This document shows, one piece after another, positions 17,445 to 24,487 of a DNA stretch of 64,000 nt. Each line of letters opens with the position of its first letter. Positions within the stretch are counted from its first letter, which is position 1. The stretch lies in assembly GCF_012027305.1 (NCBI RefSeq), contig NZ_SNUF01000001.1, positions 310,001 through 374,000 of the forward strand, in the 5' to 3' direction. Both the position numbers and the translations under genes were made by a program. This stretch comes from Thermococcus sp. MAR1 (GTDB lineage Archaea; Methanobacteriota_B; Thermococci; Thermococcales; Thermococcaceae). The notes beneath the pieces were generated by a model. It was not told the DNA's origin, did no database searches, and saw nothing but the letters and a program-made list of their open reading frames with translations.

Positions 17445-17466
17445 AAACGTTTTGGCAAAAACGTTT
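17445..17466. promoter_or_regulatory. Perfect inverted repeat, probable PadR operator
   Basis: AAACGTTTT-GGCA-AAAACGTTT, two nine-base half-sites with a four-base spacer, midway between the divergent padR-like and FUN14 genes. It overlaps TTTAAACG (box A for the minus strand) and AACGTTTTATCC (box A for the plus strand), so a dimeric regulator bound here would block both promoters. Confidence 0.65.
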
Positions 17467-17504
17467 TATCCTAGGGAGGTTAGTATTATGCAGGTGAGCG
17501 TACT

Positions 17505-17804
17505 ATGGAGTTAAACCTAAGCGCAATGGTTGGTGACGTAGGGGTTGGAGGGATAGCGGGTTTCCTAACGGGGTTTGCCTTAAAGAAAGTGATGAAACTG
17601 GCGATGGCTTTAATAGGTGCCTATTTGCTCAGTCTCTTCTGGCTTCAGCAGAAGGGAGTGATAACAATAAACACAGATAAACTGTTCAACCTTGCTGGCG
17701 ATTTAACGACTCAGATTGCAACCCTTGGTCAAAAAGTACTCGGCATTCTACCTGGTACGGGGGCATTCATAGCCGGGTTCTATATCGGCTTCCAAAAAGG
17801 TTAA
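17505..17804 (+). CDS. FUN14 family membrane protein
   Basis: 99 aa. Two to three hydrophobic segments: GDVGVGGIAGFLTGFALKKVMKLAMALIGAYLLSLFWLQ (residues about 10-48) and LGILPGTGAFIAGFYIGFQKG at the C-terminus. The GxxxGxxxG-like pattern and the G-F-Y-x-G-F ending are those of the FUN14 domain, known in the mitochondrial mitophagy receptor FUNDC1 and in archaeal proteins of unknown role. The gene ends 24 bases before the flippase. Confidence 0.8.
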   Translation: MELNLSAMVGDVGVGGIAGFLTGFALKKVMKLAMALIGAYLLSLFWLQQKGVITINTDKLFNLAGDLTTQIATLGQKVLGILPGTGAFIAGFYIGFQKG

Positions 17805-17828
17805 ATTTTTCCTCTTCTTTCTCCACCC

Positions 17829-19151
17829 ATGAGCTACGAGCGCCGGGTCATCCTACGCCATTCACTGGCATCGGTGATTGCCCTAGCCCTCACCGGGCTA
17901 ACCAGGTTTCTGTACAGTGTGGTGATCGCGAGGCGTTTTGGCCTTGAGGCGCTGGGGATGGCGAATTCTCTTATCTCAAAGGCCTTCTTTGTTGCTATAC
18001 CCCTGAGCTTTTTCGCAGTAGCTCTCGGCAAATACGCCTCTGAGTTCTTGGGTAGTGAGAGGGAGGATGCAATACGCTCCATAACACTCCCTTCGTTTCT
18101 TCTCCCACTGGCCGGCCTGCTCCTCATTCCAGTAAATCTTTACCTGGGAGCCCTCGCAACGCTCCGGGGAATCCAGCTGACCCTTAGAAACTTCCTCTAC
18201 GGCATCCATAGGGGAGAACATTACGCGTACATAATAACCTTGGCTTTCGTGGGCTTTCTGGTGGGGTTTTTGCTTCCCGACATCTTTGCCCCGTACCTGC
18301 TCTTCCTGGGACTGATAGCGGTTTTCTCCGTTGCCTATCTGGCGAGGTTTGATTTCGTCGGAAAACCCCGAAAAAGCGAAATGAACCTACTCCTCTCGTA
18401 TTCCTCCTTCGCATTCCTAGGAACCCTATCAGGCGTTTTCCTGATACAGGCTCCCTATTTCATGAGTGAGTACCTGTCCAGCCCCGAAGTTGCGGGAGTG
18501 GTATCGGCAATACTCTCCGCGGCTTTTCTCCTAACGTACCTACCCCAGGTTCTCCAGTCTTCCATAATGCCCATCTTCTCGTACAAATACGGCAGAAACG
18601 AGGGTGACTATGTTAGACTCCTTGCCGAGAAGACAACGGCCTTTTTGATACTTGCCACAGGCTCTGCAGTATTTGTCCTAATGATTCTGGGCAGGGAGGT
18701 TCTCTCGGCAATATTCGGCTTCGATGTAGGCCCTGCATTCTACCTTGCCCTCATGGCTGTGGAAATTTACATAACCTACAACCCCAGCATAGTCGCCCTG
18801 AACTCAACAGCCTATGTTAAGAGGGGGACGTTTGTGGCGCTCTTTGGAGCCTTGGTGGCTCTTCTCGCGTGGTTCTATCTTATACCAGCGTTTGGGGCCA
18901 TTGGGGTGATAACTGGCTTGGTAATTGGCTATACTATCATACTCCTGGGCGTGGCCCACTATGCAAGAGCCCTTCTGGATATATCCCCCAGAATATACTC
19001 CCCCCTGGCCTTGGTGTTGCTTCTTCAGTCCCTAGTGTTCCTGTCGAAGTATGTCCTTCTTGCTGGTTTCTTGCTTTTTCTTGTCTACGAGAGAGGGGAA
19101 ATAATGGAGGGGATAGACCTCCTCAAATCCTTCCGTGGTAGAGGATCCTGA
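17829..19151 (+). CDS. Oligosaccharide flippase family (MOP/Wzx-like) membrane protein
   Basis: 440 aa with about 12-14 hydrophobic segments along its whole length, beginning LRHSLASVIALALTGLTRFLYSVVIARRFGLEALG, which is the N-terminal signature of the polysaccharide transporter branch of the MOP superfamily. Expected to flip a lipid-linked glycan or similar lipid across the membrane. GGTTAAATTTTTCC (17799-17812) could be a box A placing the start at the ATG itself, and no Shine-Dalgarno is visible (TTCTCCACCC), so it may be leaderless. Its 3' end overlaps the convergent phosphoesterase-like gene by 29 bases. Confidence 0.8.
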   Translation: MSYERRVILRHSLASVIALALTGLTRFLYSVVIARRFGLEALGMANSLISKAFFVAIPLSFFAVALGKYASEFLGSEREDAIRSITLPSFLLPLAGLLLIPVNLYLGALATLRGIQLTLRNFLYGIHRGEHYAYIITLAFVGFLVGFLLPDIFAPYLLFLGLIAVFSVAYLARFDFVGKPRKSEMNLLLSYSSFAFLGTLSGVFLIQAPYFMSEYLSSPEVAGVVSAILSAAFLLTYLPQVLQSSIMPIFSYKYGRNEGDYVRLLAEKTTAFLILATGSAVFVLMILGREVLSAIFGFDVGPAFYLALMAVEIYITYNPSIVALNSTAYVKRGTFVALFGALVALLAWFYLIPAFGAIGVITGLVIGYTIILLGVAHYARALLDISPRIYSPLALVLLLQSLVFLSKYVLLAGFLLFLVYERGEIMEGIDLLKSFRGRGS

Positions 19152-19878
19152 CGAGCTCCCCGGGAAGGCCTTCCCCGCGTATCCTATCCTCTATGAGCTT
19201 CTTGTCGTAGTCAACCTCTATGAACTTTGTGTGGAGTGTATCGACATCAACCAGCGCAAACGTTGCCTTGTGCTCCCTTCCGGGTGGAAAACCTATGCTT
19301 CCGGGGCAGATAATCCTTCCGTAGCGGGTCATGGCGTTGACCGGATACCTCGGTGATGCCACGAAGAGTATCTCGTAGTCTTTCACTGAACGCATTATTG
19401 TCTCGTAGTAGCTCGTCGGCTGTTCCGGGAGAACGATGCCTCCGAAGGGATCGAGTGGGCTTCCGTAAACACCAAAAATGTCGTTCTTTCCAACCCTGTC
19501 GACTAGATAAACTGGAAGGTCACGTATAAACTCCCTGCCATCGTGATCGAGCTTTTCCCACGTGTACTTCAGGGCCCGCTTTATATATTCTGGGTAGTTC
19601 ACGCGATCGATGTAGTCCGGCCCCTCACTATGTGGATCGCTTTCTGCTATAACCTGGTCGAACTCACCGCGGATGACCTTAACACGGTTGTTCCTTATAA
19701 GGTCGTCCAGGGCATCCAGGACCTCTCTCGGATACGGGAACAGGCCAACCACGTTTCCAAGGATGTAGTACTTTTCAATTTCGTAGCCCTCCTCTTTGAG
19801 GGTCTCTATCTTTTCAAGAGCCTTTGCAAGGGCTGGGAGGTTGCCGTTTACGTTTGCCAGAACCGCAACGTACACCAT
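19123..19878 (-). CDS. Metallophosphoesterase-fold protein lacking metal ligands
   Basis: 251 aa with the order of motifs of YfcE/MJ0936-type phosphodiesterases, but with nearly every metal ligand changed. The first motif is ANVNGN instead of SDIHGN (Asp9 to Asn, His11 to Asn). LGNVVG replaces GDxVG (Asp42 to Asn), RGEFD replaces RGNHD (Asn72 to Glu, His73 to Phe), VYGSPLDPFGG replaces HGSPxDP (His138 to Tyr), and VASPRYP stands where AGHTH is expected. CPGSIG remains near residue 191. A pseudoenzyme, perhaps a ligand sensor, is the best reading. ATG follows GGAGGTGGGAGG. Confidence 0.85.
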   Translation of the reverse strand: MVYVAVLANVNGNLPALAKALEKIETLKEEGYEIEKYYILGNVVGLFPYPREVLDALDDLIRNNRVKVIRGEFDQVIAESDPHSEGPDYIDRVNYPEYIKRALKYTWEKLDHDGREFIRDLPVYLVDRVGKNDIFGVYGSPLDPFGGIVLPEQPTSYYETIMRSVKDYEILFVASPRYPVNAMTRYGRIICPGSIGFPPGREHKATFALVDVDTLHTKFIEVDYDKKLIEDRIRGEGLPGELVRILYHGRI

Positions 19879-19957
19879 CCTCCCACCTCCAGTTTTTTCT
19901 TACCAAAATATACTAAAAGAGGTAGGATATTTAAATGTTTTGGGTCGAGAGGTAACT

Positions 19958-20044
19958 TCAGAATTGAGCAAAGCCCTTCTTTTTCCTGTGCCTCACCTCT
20001 ACGTTCATGCTTACTAGGTAGAGAAGGATGGCGTCCTCCACCAT
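19958..20044 (-). CDS. Candidate 28-aa microprotein with strong ribosome-binding site
   Basis: Encodes MVEDAILLYLVSMNVEV followed by a basic tail RHRKKKGFAQF. A consensus GGAGGTGA (plus-strand 20050-20057) lies exactly five bases before the ATG, far better than expected by chance. A short hydrophobic/amphipathic helix plus a positively charged end suggests membrane or nucleic-acid association. No homologue is recalled. Alternative: the Shine-Dalgarno belongs to a decayed gene. Confidence 0.5.
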   Translation of the reverse strand: MVEDAILLYLVSMNVEVRHRKKKGFAQF

Positions 20045-20294
20045 TTATCTCACCTCCTGGAGTTTCTTTGGGTTTTTTGGTGCCTCCTTACAAAACTACA
20101 ATACGAGTTAGATTGTAAACTTGAGGCCCGAAGTTTGGGTGAGAATACTTTTCGAGCTTCAGTGTTGAGGGTTTGCCTGTTTTGATGTCAAACGGCATTT
20201 ATAATAACAATCCCATACCCCCAGGAAACCCTAAAACGAGCCGCAGCCTTTTGATGAATCCTTGCCAGACAACGTTCTTTGACAAAAGTTTCTA

Positions 20295-20372
20295 TGGCGG
20301 ACCGGCGGGGATTTGAACCCCGGACCTGCGGCTTAGGAGGCCGCCGCCCTATCCTAGCTAGGCTACCGGTCC
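20295..20372 (-). tRNA. tRNA-Arg (anticodon CCT)
   Basis: Read on the minus strand: acceptor GGACCGG/CCGGTCC, anticodon stem GCGGC/GCCGC with loop CTCCTAA (CCT), T arm with GGTTCAAAT, encoded CCA. Three bases after the CCA comes AAACTTTT, a trailer shared with two other single tRNA genes in this window. Its box A overlaps that of the divergent Lrp-family gene. Confidence 0.95.
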
Positions 20373-20397
20373 ACTGCCCGCTATTCCCTCCAAGGGA

Positions 20398-20415
20398 AGG
20401 GTATTTAAAGTTTAC
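20398..20415. promoter_or_regulatory. Shared bidirectional box A, tRNA-Arg / Lrp regulator
   Basis: GGGTATTTAAAGTTTACG contains a symmetric TTTAAA core. Read rightward it lies about 25-30 bases before the Lrp gene; read leftward (AACTTTAAATACCC) about 27 bases before tRNA-Arg. No other box A candidate is present for either gene in the gap. Confidence 0.5.
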
Positions 20416-20439
20416 GGTGTATTCTTCCCGGTGGTGAGA

Positions 20440-20892
20440 ATGGTGGACGAGCTGGACCTTAGGATACTCTCTCTGCTCCAGGAGAACGCTAGGCTCTCTT
20501 ATCGCGAGATAGCCCGCGAATTGAAGGTAGCGGTTGGAACAGTGTATAACCGTATCAAGAGGATGGAAGAGGAGGGGATAATAAAGGGTTTTGCGCCCAT
20601 TCTTGACTACGAGAAGCTTGGCTTCGGCCTCACTACAGTCATAGGGGTCAAAGCCCAGGGCAGGAGGATAGTTGAGATAGAGCGAGAAATAGCCCAGAGC
20701 AACCGGGTGATAATGGTCTACGACATAACGGGGGAGTTCGACATAGTCGTGGTTGCCAAGTTCAAGGACAGGGCTGATATGAACCGCTTTGTCAAGTGGC
20801 TCCTCTCGCTGGAAGGGGTGGAAAAAACGAACACGAGCGTGGCGATGCAGGTTGTGAAGGAAGATCTGAGGCTTAAACTAACGGAGGACTAG
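20440..20892 (+). CDS. Lrp/AsnC family transcriptional regulator
   Basis: 150 aa with an N-terminal winged helix-turn-helix (ELDLRILSLLQENARLSYREIARELKVAVGTVYNRIKRMEEEGIIKGF, residues about 5-50) and a C-terminal RAM ligand-binding/oligomerisation domain (VIGVKAQ, MVYDITGEFDIVVVAKFKD). Probably responds to an amino acid or related metabolite. The ATG at 20440 is preferred, although GTGs at 20431, 20434 and 20443 are possible. The 3' end overlaps the convergent gene at 20878 by 15 bases. Confidence 0.88.
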   Translation: MVDELDLRILSLLQENARLSYREIARELKVAVGTVYNRIKRMEEEGIIKGFAPILDYEKLGFGLTTVIGVKAQGRRIVEIEREIAQSNRVIMVYDITGEFDIVVVAKFKDRADMNRFVKWLLSLEGVEKTNTSVAMQVVKEDLRLKLTED

Positions 20893-21204
20893 AACCTCGT
20901 CCAAGAAGCGCTTGGCAAAGTCATCAAAGCTCTCAACCGGAAGCTTTACCTCTTTCCCGTTGACTCTTCCCTCGAATACGAGCATCCTGGCGGTTATCTC
21001 GCGTATCTTTTTGAAGTCCGAGTTCTTGGCTATTGTGCTCTCAAGGACCTCTGTAAACTCCTCCTCGTTTGCCAGTCTGACCACGCCCTCTATCACGACC
21101 TTCCTGCCGCACTCCTCCTCACTACAGACGAATTTGAAGGGGAGGCCGAGCTCGACCTCCACCGGTATCGTGAGGCCATCGGCGTTGTAGATGAACACCT
21201 TCAT
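20878..21204 (-). CDS. Uncharacterised 108-aa protein, last gene of the SRP54 operon
   Basis: I do not recognise the family. N-terminal beta-rich segment MKVFIYNADGLTIPVEVELGLPFKFVC, a Cys pair (CSEEEC) that might be half a metal site or disulfide, then EGVVRLANEEEFTEVL and a mostly helical C-terminus ending FAKRFLDEVLVLR. Start ATG 21204 has GGAGTGATG just upstream; ATG 21210 is an alternative that overlaps the preceding gene's stop. Tight coupling to the regulator gene suggests related use. Confidence 0.7.
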   Translation of the reverse strand: MKVFIYNADGLTIPVEVELGLPFKFVCSEEECGRKVVIEGVVRLANEEEFTEVLESTIAKNSDFKKIREITARMLVFEGRVNGKEVKLPVESFDDFAKRFLDEVLVLR

Positions 21205-21209
21205 CCGCA

Positions 21210-21926
21210 TCACTCCAGTCTGATAAGGCTCTCGACGGGAATGCTGTAGTCCTTCTTTAAGTGGTCTATGACATCGCCGACGCTTATGAGGAAGAACATG
21301 CCAACTGGTTTCGCTCCGGCCCTTCTGCACATCTCAAGTAGAGCTCTCTGGGTTTCACCGCTTCTGATTACGTCGTCAACGATAAGGACGTTTTCGCCCT
21401 TTTTGAGTGCCCACTGTGGCAGATAGAGAGTTGTCACGCTTCCAGAGGCGCTCGGCACGTAGCTGACCTCGTAGAACTTCTCGACTCCGACTTCCTTTTT
21501 CTTCTTGGCGTAAACGACATCAACGCTGAGCTCCCTGGCAACGTGGACACCAAGGGCGATTCCGTCAGTTGCCGCGGTGAGCACCTTGTCCACGTTCTTG
21601 TCCAGGTACCTGCTCGCAACGTCCTCTGCTATGAGGCTCATCAGAGCCGTGTCGCTGAGGACGGGCATGTTGTCGAAGAACCCGTACTCATCGAATTTTA
21701 TCCTCTTTCTAACCTCCTCCTCTATGTTGATGTAGGGAAGGAGTAGCTCAAGAAGTTCCTTGGTTCTATCCGCACTGGGCAGAACCTTCCCCCTCACGTA
21801 CCTGTTGAGCACCGTGATGGGGAGGCCGGTTATTTTGGACAGCTCCTCGTAGGTGTAGCTCTTCTTGAGTAGTCTGAGCACCCTGACGAGTCTGAGCTTT
21901 TCCTGGACCGACTTTAGCTGACTCAT
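21210..21926 (-). CDS. HTH-phosphoribosyltransferase regulator (GfcR/PyrE-like)
   Basis: 238 aa in two parts. An N-terminal helix-turn-helix (residues about 10-60: LRLLKKSYTYEELSKITGLPITVLNRYVRGKVLPS) is joined to a phosphoribosyltransferase domain with the PRPP loop VLIVDDVIRSGETQ (about residues 185-198) and the TDGIALGVHVARELSVDVVYAKKKKEVG flap region. This architecture is that of archaeal orotate-PRTase-like regulators such as GfcR of haloarchaea, which controls sugar catabolism and binds PRPP. So this is more likely a transcription factor than an enzyme. ATG 21926 follows GGAGGTGAGAG. Confidence 0.82.
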   Translation of the reverse strand: MSQLKSVQEKLRLVRVLRLLKKSYTYEELSKITGLPITVLNRYVRGKVLPSADRTKELLELLLPYINIEEEVRKRIKFDEYGFFDNMPVLSDTALMSLIAEDVASRYLDKNVDKVLTAATDGIALGVHVARELSVDVVYAKKKKEVGVEKFYEVSYVPSASGSVTTLYLPQWALKKGENVLIVDDVIRSGETQRALLEMCRRAGAKPVGMFFLISVGDVIDHLKKDYSIPVESLIRLE

Positions 21927-21980
21927 TCTCTCACCTCCGGTGGCCAAAAATTAACAAAAAAATGTTTAAATACGTTTCGG

Positions 21981-22481
21981 TCACTCCCGGCTCTTCACAA
22001 CTTTTCTGTGGTAGGACTCTATGAGATCCCCGTACTCGTGTAGCAAGAACTCCTTGGTTATAGGCTCCCCATCGGGATGGTTGATGCCAGGGCAGAAGGA
22101 ATCCATCTTGACGTAAACCTCCATGAGGTTTCCCTGCTTCACGAAGACGAAGGGATAGAGTCTGCAGGCGAGGGGCCTCTTCTCGTATATCCTGCATCTT
22201 TTGGTCTCGGGGTCGAGAAAAACACAGCCACCGTCGAAGGGGCGCTTTTTGAGGGCGTAGCTCAGAAACTTGTCTCCGCGGTAGAACATCTTCTCATAAT
22301 CAACGAATTCCCAGGCGTTGTAGCCCAGCTCCTCTATTCTGGCTATGTCCTCATCCCTAACCGGTATCTCAAGCTCATAGCAGCATTTCCCACAGTTTTC
22401 GATGCACTTAAATTTAAAAGAAGGGTCGTACTCGACTTCGAGGGTGTCGAGGTGAATCCTGGCGACCCACCTCTTCTCCAA
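21981..22481 (-). CDS. YkgJ family cysteine cluster protein
   Basis: 166 aa with the CxxxC cluster of the YkgJ/UPF0153 family: CIENCGKCC near residue 26, GGCVFLDPETKRCRIYEKRPLACRLYPF (residues about 85-112), and a further Cys in SFCPG. Such proteins probably bind zinc or an iron-sulfur cluster; their function is unknown. The start is an unusual TTG (22481) placed about five bases after GGGGGTGA. The next internal ATG is far into the domain. Follows the RAM-domain gene by four bases. Confidence 0.8.
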   Translation of the reverse strand: MEKRWVARIHLDTLEVEYDPSFKFKCIENCGKCCYELEIPVRDEDIARIEELGYNAWEFVDYEKMFYRGDKFLSYALKKRPFDGGCVFLDPETKRCRIYEKRPLACRLYPFVFVKQGNLMEVYVKMDSFCPGINHPDGEPITKEFLLHEYGDLIESYHRKVVKSRE

Positions 22482-22485
22482 ATAT

Positions 22486-22725
22486 TCACCCCCTGAAGGA
22501 GCTGGCTATTAGTGTTTCAGTGACCTCTATGTTGCTCACCCTCCTCAGCACTTCGTCGTGGAATTTGTCAAGCTCGTGGATATTCTCGACCTCCACGCGG
22601 AGTATGATGTCGTATTCCCCGTATACCCTGTATATTTCCTTTATCTTCCCCTCTTTTGCCAGGGCGTTGTAGACTTTCTCCTCACTTCCGGGCCTAACAA
22701 CGACCAGCACGAAGGCCTCTATCAT
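22486..22725 (-). CDS. Stand-alone Lrp/AsnC ligand-binding (RAM) domain protein
   Basis: 79 aa, only the regulatory half of an Lrp-type protein: [22 protein letters not shown], then [22 protein letters not shown] and [14 protein letters not shown]. There is no DNA-binding domain. Such proteins form oligomeric rings and may bind amino acids or modulate full-length Lrp proteins. Its ATG overlaps the SRP54 stop by four bases, so it is translationally coupled to SRP54. Confidence 0.85.
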   Translation of the reverse strand: MIEAFVLVVVRPGSEEKVYNALAKEGKIKEIYRVYGEYDIILRVEVENIHELDKFHDEVLRRVSNIEVTETLIASSFRG

Positions 22726-24068
22726 ATGCCAAACCCTCCAAAGTTAAATTTCCTTGCCATCTTAGAAAGCTTTCTCTTGTCCATGCTCTTGAACATCTTC
22801 CTCATCTGGTTGTACTGGTGGAGCAGTTCCCTAACCTCAGCTGTGCTCGTTCCCGAACCTCTGGCAATCCTCTTTATCCTTGAGTAGTTGATTATCTCTG
22901 GGTGTTCCAGCTCCTCCTCCGTCATGGAGTCCATTATTATCCTGTATCTCTTCAGTTTCTCCTCGCCGACTTTAACCGCATCGTCCGGGAGGGAATAACC
23001 CAGCCCTGGAATCATCTGAAGGACCTGCTTGAGCGGCCCCATCTTCTGCATCGCCTCGAGCTGGGCGTACATGTCCTTGAGGTTGAACTTGCCCTTGAGG
23101 AACTTCTCGAGGTCTTCCTCCTTGAACTCCTGCGCCTTCTGGAGTTCCTCGAGTTTCTGGAGAAGGCCCTCTATGTCGCCCATACCGAGCAGTCTGGAAA
23201 CAAAGCGTTTCGGGTCGAAGGGCTCCAAGTCGTCTATCCTCTCACCGACACCGATGAACTTTATGGGCGCTCCGGTCGCGGCCACCGCCGAGAGGGCGCC
23301 TCCACCCTTGGCGGAGCCGTCGAGTTTGGTGACTATTATCGAGCCTATCGGGGTTGCCTCCTTGAAGGCCAGCGCCTGGTTGTGGGCCTGCTGTCCGATG
23401 GTTCCGTCAATGACGAGAATGACTTCATGGGGTTTTATGGCGTCGCTTATCTGCTTCATCTCCTCGATGAGGCCCTTCTCTTCCTTGTGCCTCCCCGCGG
23501 AGTCGACTATGATAACGTCAACACCCTTGGATTTGAAGTATTCAACGCCCTCCCGAGCGAGTTTCACGGCGTCCTTCTCCTCGGGGTCGCCGAAGACCTC
23601 TATCCCGAAGGGTTCAACAAGCTGCTTGAGCTGGTGGTAAGCACCGGGGCGCCAGGTGTCCGAGCAGACAAGGCCGACTTTATATCCGCGCTTCTGGAGG
23701 TGTCTCGCCAGCTTTGCAACGCTCGTGGTCTTACCGGAGCCCTGAATGCCAACGGTCAGAAGAATCGTCGGCCTCTCCTTTATTTCAAGAGGCTTAGCCT
23801 CGGTTCCGAGAAACTTGGTGAGCTCCTCGTAGACTATTTGGATTATATGCTCCTTCTTTGAGGCCCCCGCGGGGGGCTCCTCCTCAAGTGCCCTCTTTTC
23901 TATGGTTTTAGTCAACTGAAGAACCAGTCTGACGTTAACGTCCGCCTGGATGAGCGCCCTCTGGATGTCTCTCACGACCTCCTTGATGGTGGCCTCGTCA
24001 ACGGTGCTCGAACGGGCGAGCTTCCTTAGGGCCGTGTTTAGTGCCTTCCCAAGCTTCTCTAAAGCCAT
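22722..24068 (-). CDS. srp54: Signal recognition particle protein SRP54
   Basis: 448 aa GTPase that binds signal sequences and 7S RNA and delivers ribosomes to the membrane. N domain (1-90), then G domain with G1 GIQGSGKTT (107-115), [14 protein letters not shown] (137-150), [11 protein letters not shown] and [14 protein letters not shown]. The methionine-rich M domain starts near 325 ([55 protein letters not shown]). Heads a five-gene minus-strand operon. Confidence 0.97.
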   Translation of the reverse strand: MALEKLGKALNTALRKLARSSTVDEATIKEVVRDIQRALIQADVNVRLVLQLTKTIEKRALEEEPPAGASKKEHIIQIVYEELTKFLGTEAKPLEIKERPTILLTVGIQGSGKTTSVAKLARHLQKRGYKVGLVCSDTWRPGAYHQLKQLVEPFGIEVFGDPEEKDAVKLAREGVEYFKSKGVDVIIVDSAGRHKEEKGLIEEMKQISDAIKPHEVILVIDGTIGQQAHNQALAFKEATPIGSIIVTKLDGSAKGGGALSAVAATGAPIKFIGVGERIDDLEPFDPKRFVSRLLGMGDIEGLLQKLEELQKAQEFKEEDLEKFLKGKFNLKDMYAQLEAMQKMGPLKQVLQMIPGLGYSLPDDAVKVGEEKLKRYRIIMDSMTEEELEHPEIINYSRIKRIARGSGTSTAEVRELLHQYNQMRKMFKSMDKRKLSKMARKFNFGGFGI

Positions 24069-24096
24069 TTTCTCTCACCGTAGTGATGGAGTCTCC

Positions 24097-24111
24097 AAAG
24101 TTTATAAACAG
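24097..24111 (-). promoter_or_regulatory. Box A promoter of the SRP54 operon
   Basis: On the minus strand CTGTTTATAAACTTT, centred about 36 bases before the SRP54 start, leaving a leader of roughly 12-15 bases with GGTGAGAG. Near-consensus TTTATAAA. Confidence 0.6.
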
Positions 24112-24277
24112 TTGGGTTGGAAAAGTCTCCTAAAATGTATTCATCTGGTTAAATTCGCCTGTTTATTGCTCCTTTTTCTGTTCACATCTGTGCATTAAAC
24201 ATCAAAATCGGTTTGTGTCGCTTTTCTGAGAGAACTCTGTCCTGAACAGTTCATTCGGGTAATTCAACGGCCTGACA

Positions 24278-24291
24278 AAGCTTTTAAACCC
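24278..24291 (+). promoter_or_regulatory. Box A promoter upstream of the 36-aa ORF
   Basis: AAGCTTTTAAACCC lies about 55 bases before ATG 24339. With a start near 24310 the leader would hold the GGGGGTGA site. Confidence 0.5.
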
Positions 24292-24338
24292 AAAAGGACC
24301 CATAATCAATCGAGAGAGCTCAGAAGGGGGTGAGAGAG

Positions 24339-24449
24339 ATGCTTTGGATGGCAGAACTTTACGGTTACATACTTCAGCGCGAGATGGAAAAGGCGAGAAG
24401 AAAGCCCATCCCGGAGGAGCTGGAGTACGTCGAGATGCTGAGGGCTTGA
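24339..24449 (+). CDS. Candidate 36-aa microprotein
   Basis: Encodes MLWMAELYGYILQREMEKAR followed by RKPIPEELEYVEMLRA, a probably helical, amphipathic peptide. A strong ribosome-binding site (GGGGGTGA, 24326-24333) and a box A at 24278-24291 precede it, and the third-position composition matches its neighbours, so it is probably a real gene. The function is unknown. The next gene, DUF89, follows 38 bases later and may be cotranscribed. Confidence 0.65.
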   Translation: MLWMAELYGYILQREMEKARRKPIPEELEYVEMLRA

Positions 24450-24487
24450 TTTATTAAGGCTCTTTTCTATTTCCCCTGGGTGGTCAT

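Noticed and set aside
20247-20275. TTGATGA resembling a C box near tRNA-Arg
   Set aside because: No D or D' box (CTGA) at a usable distance, so not a C/D sRNA.
22902-23861. 319-codon open frame opposite SRP54
   Set aside because: Shadow of the SRP54 gene; composition is typical of antisense frames and no start signal is present.
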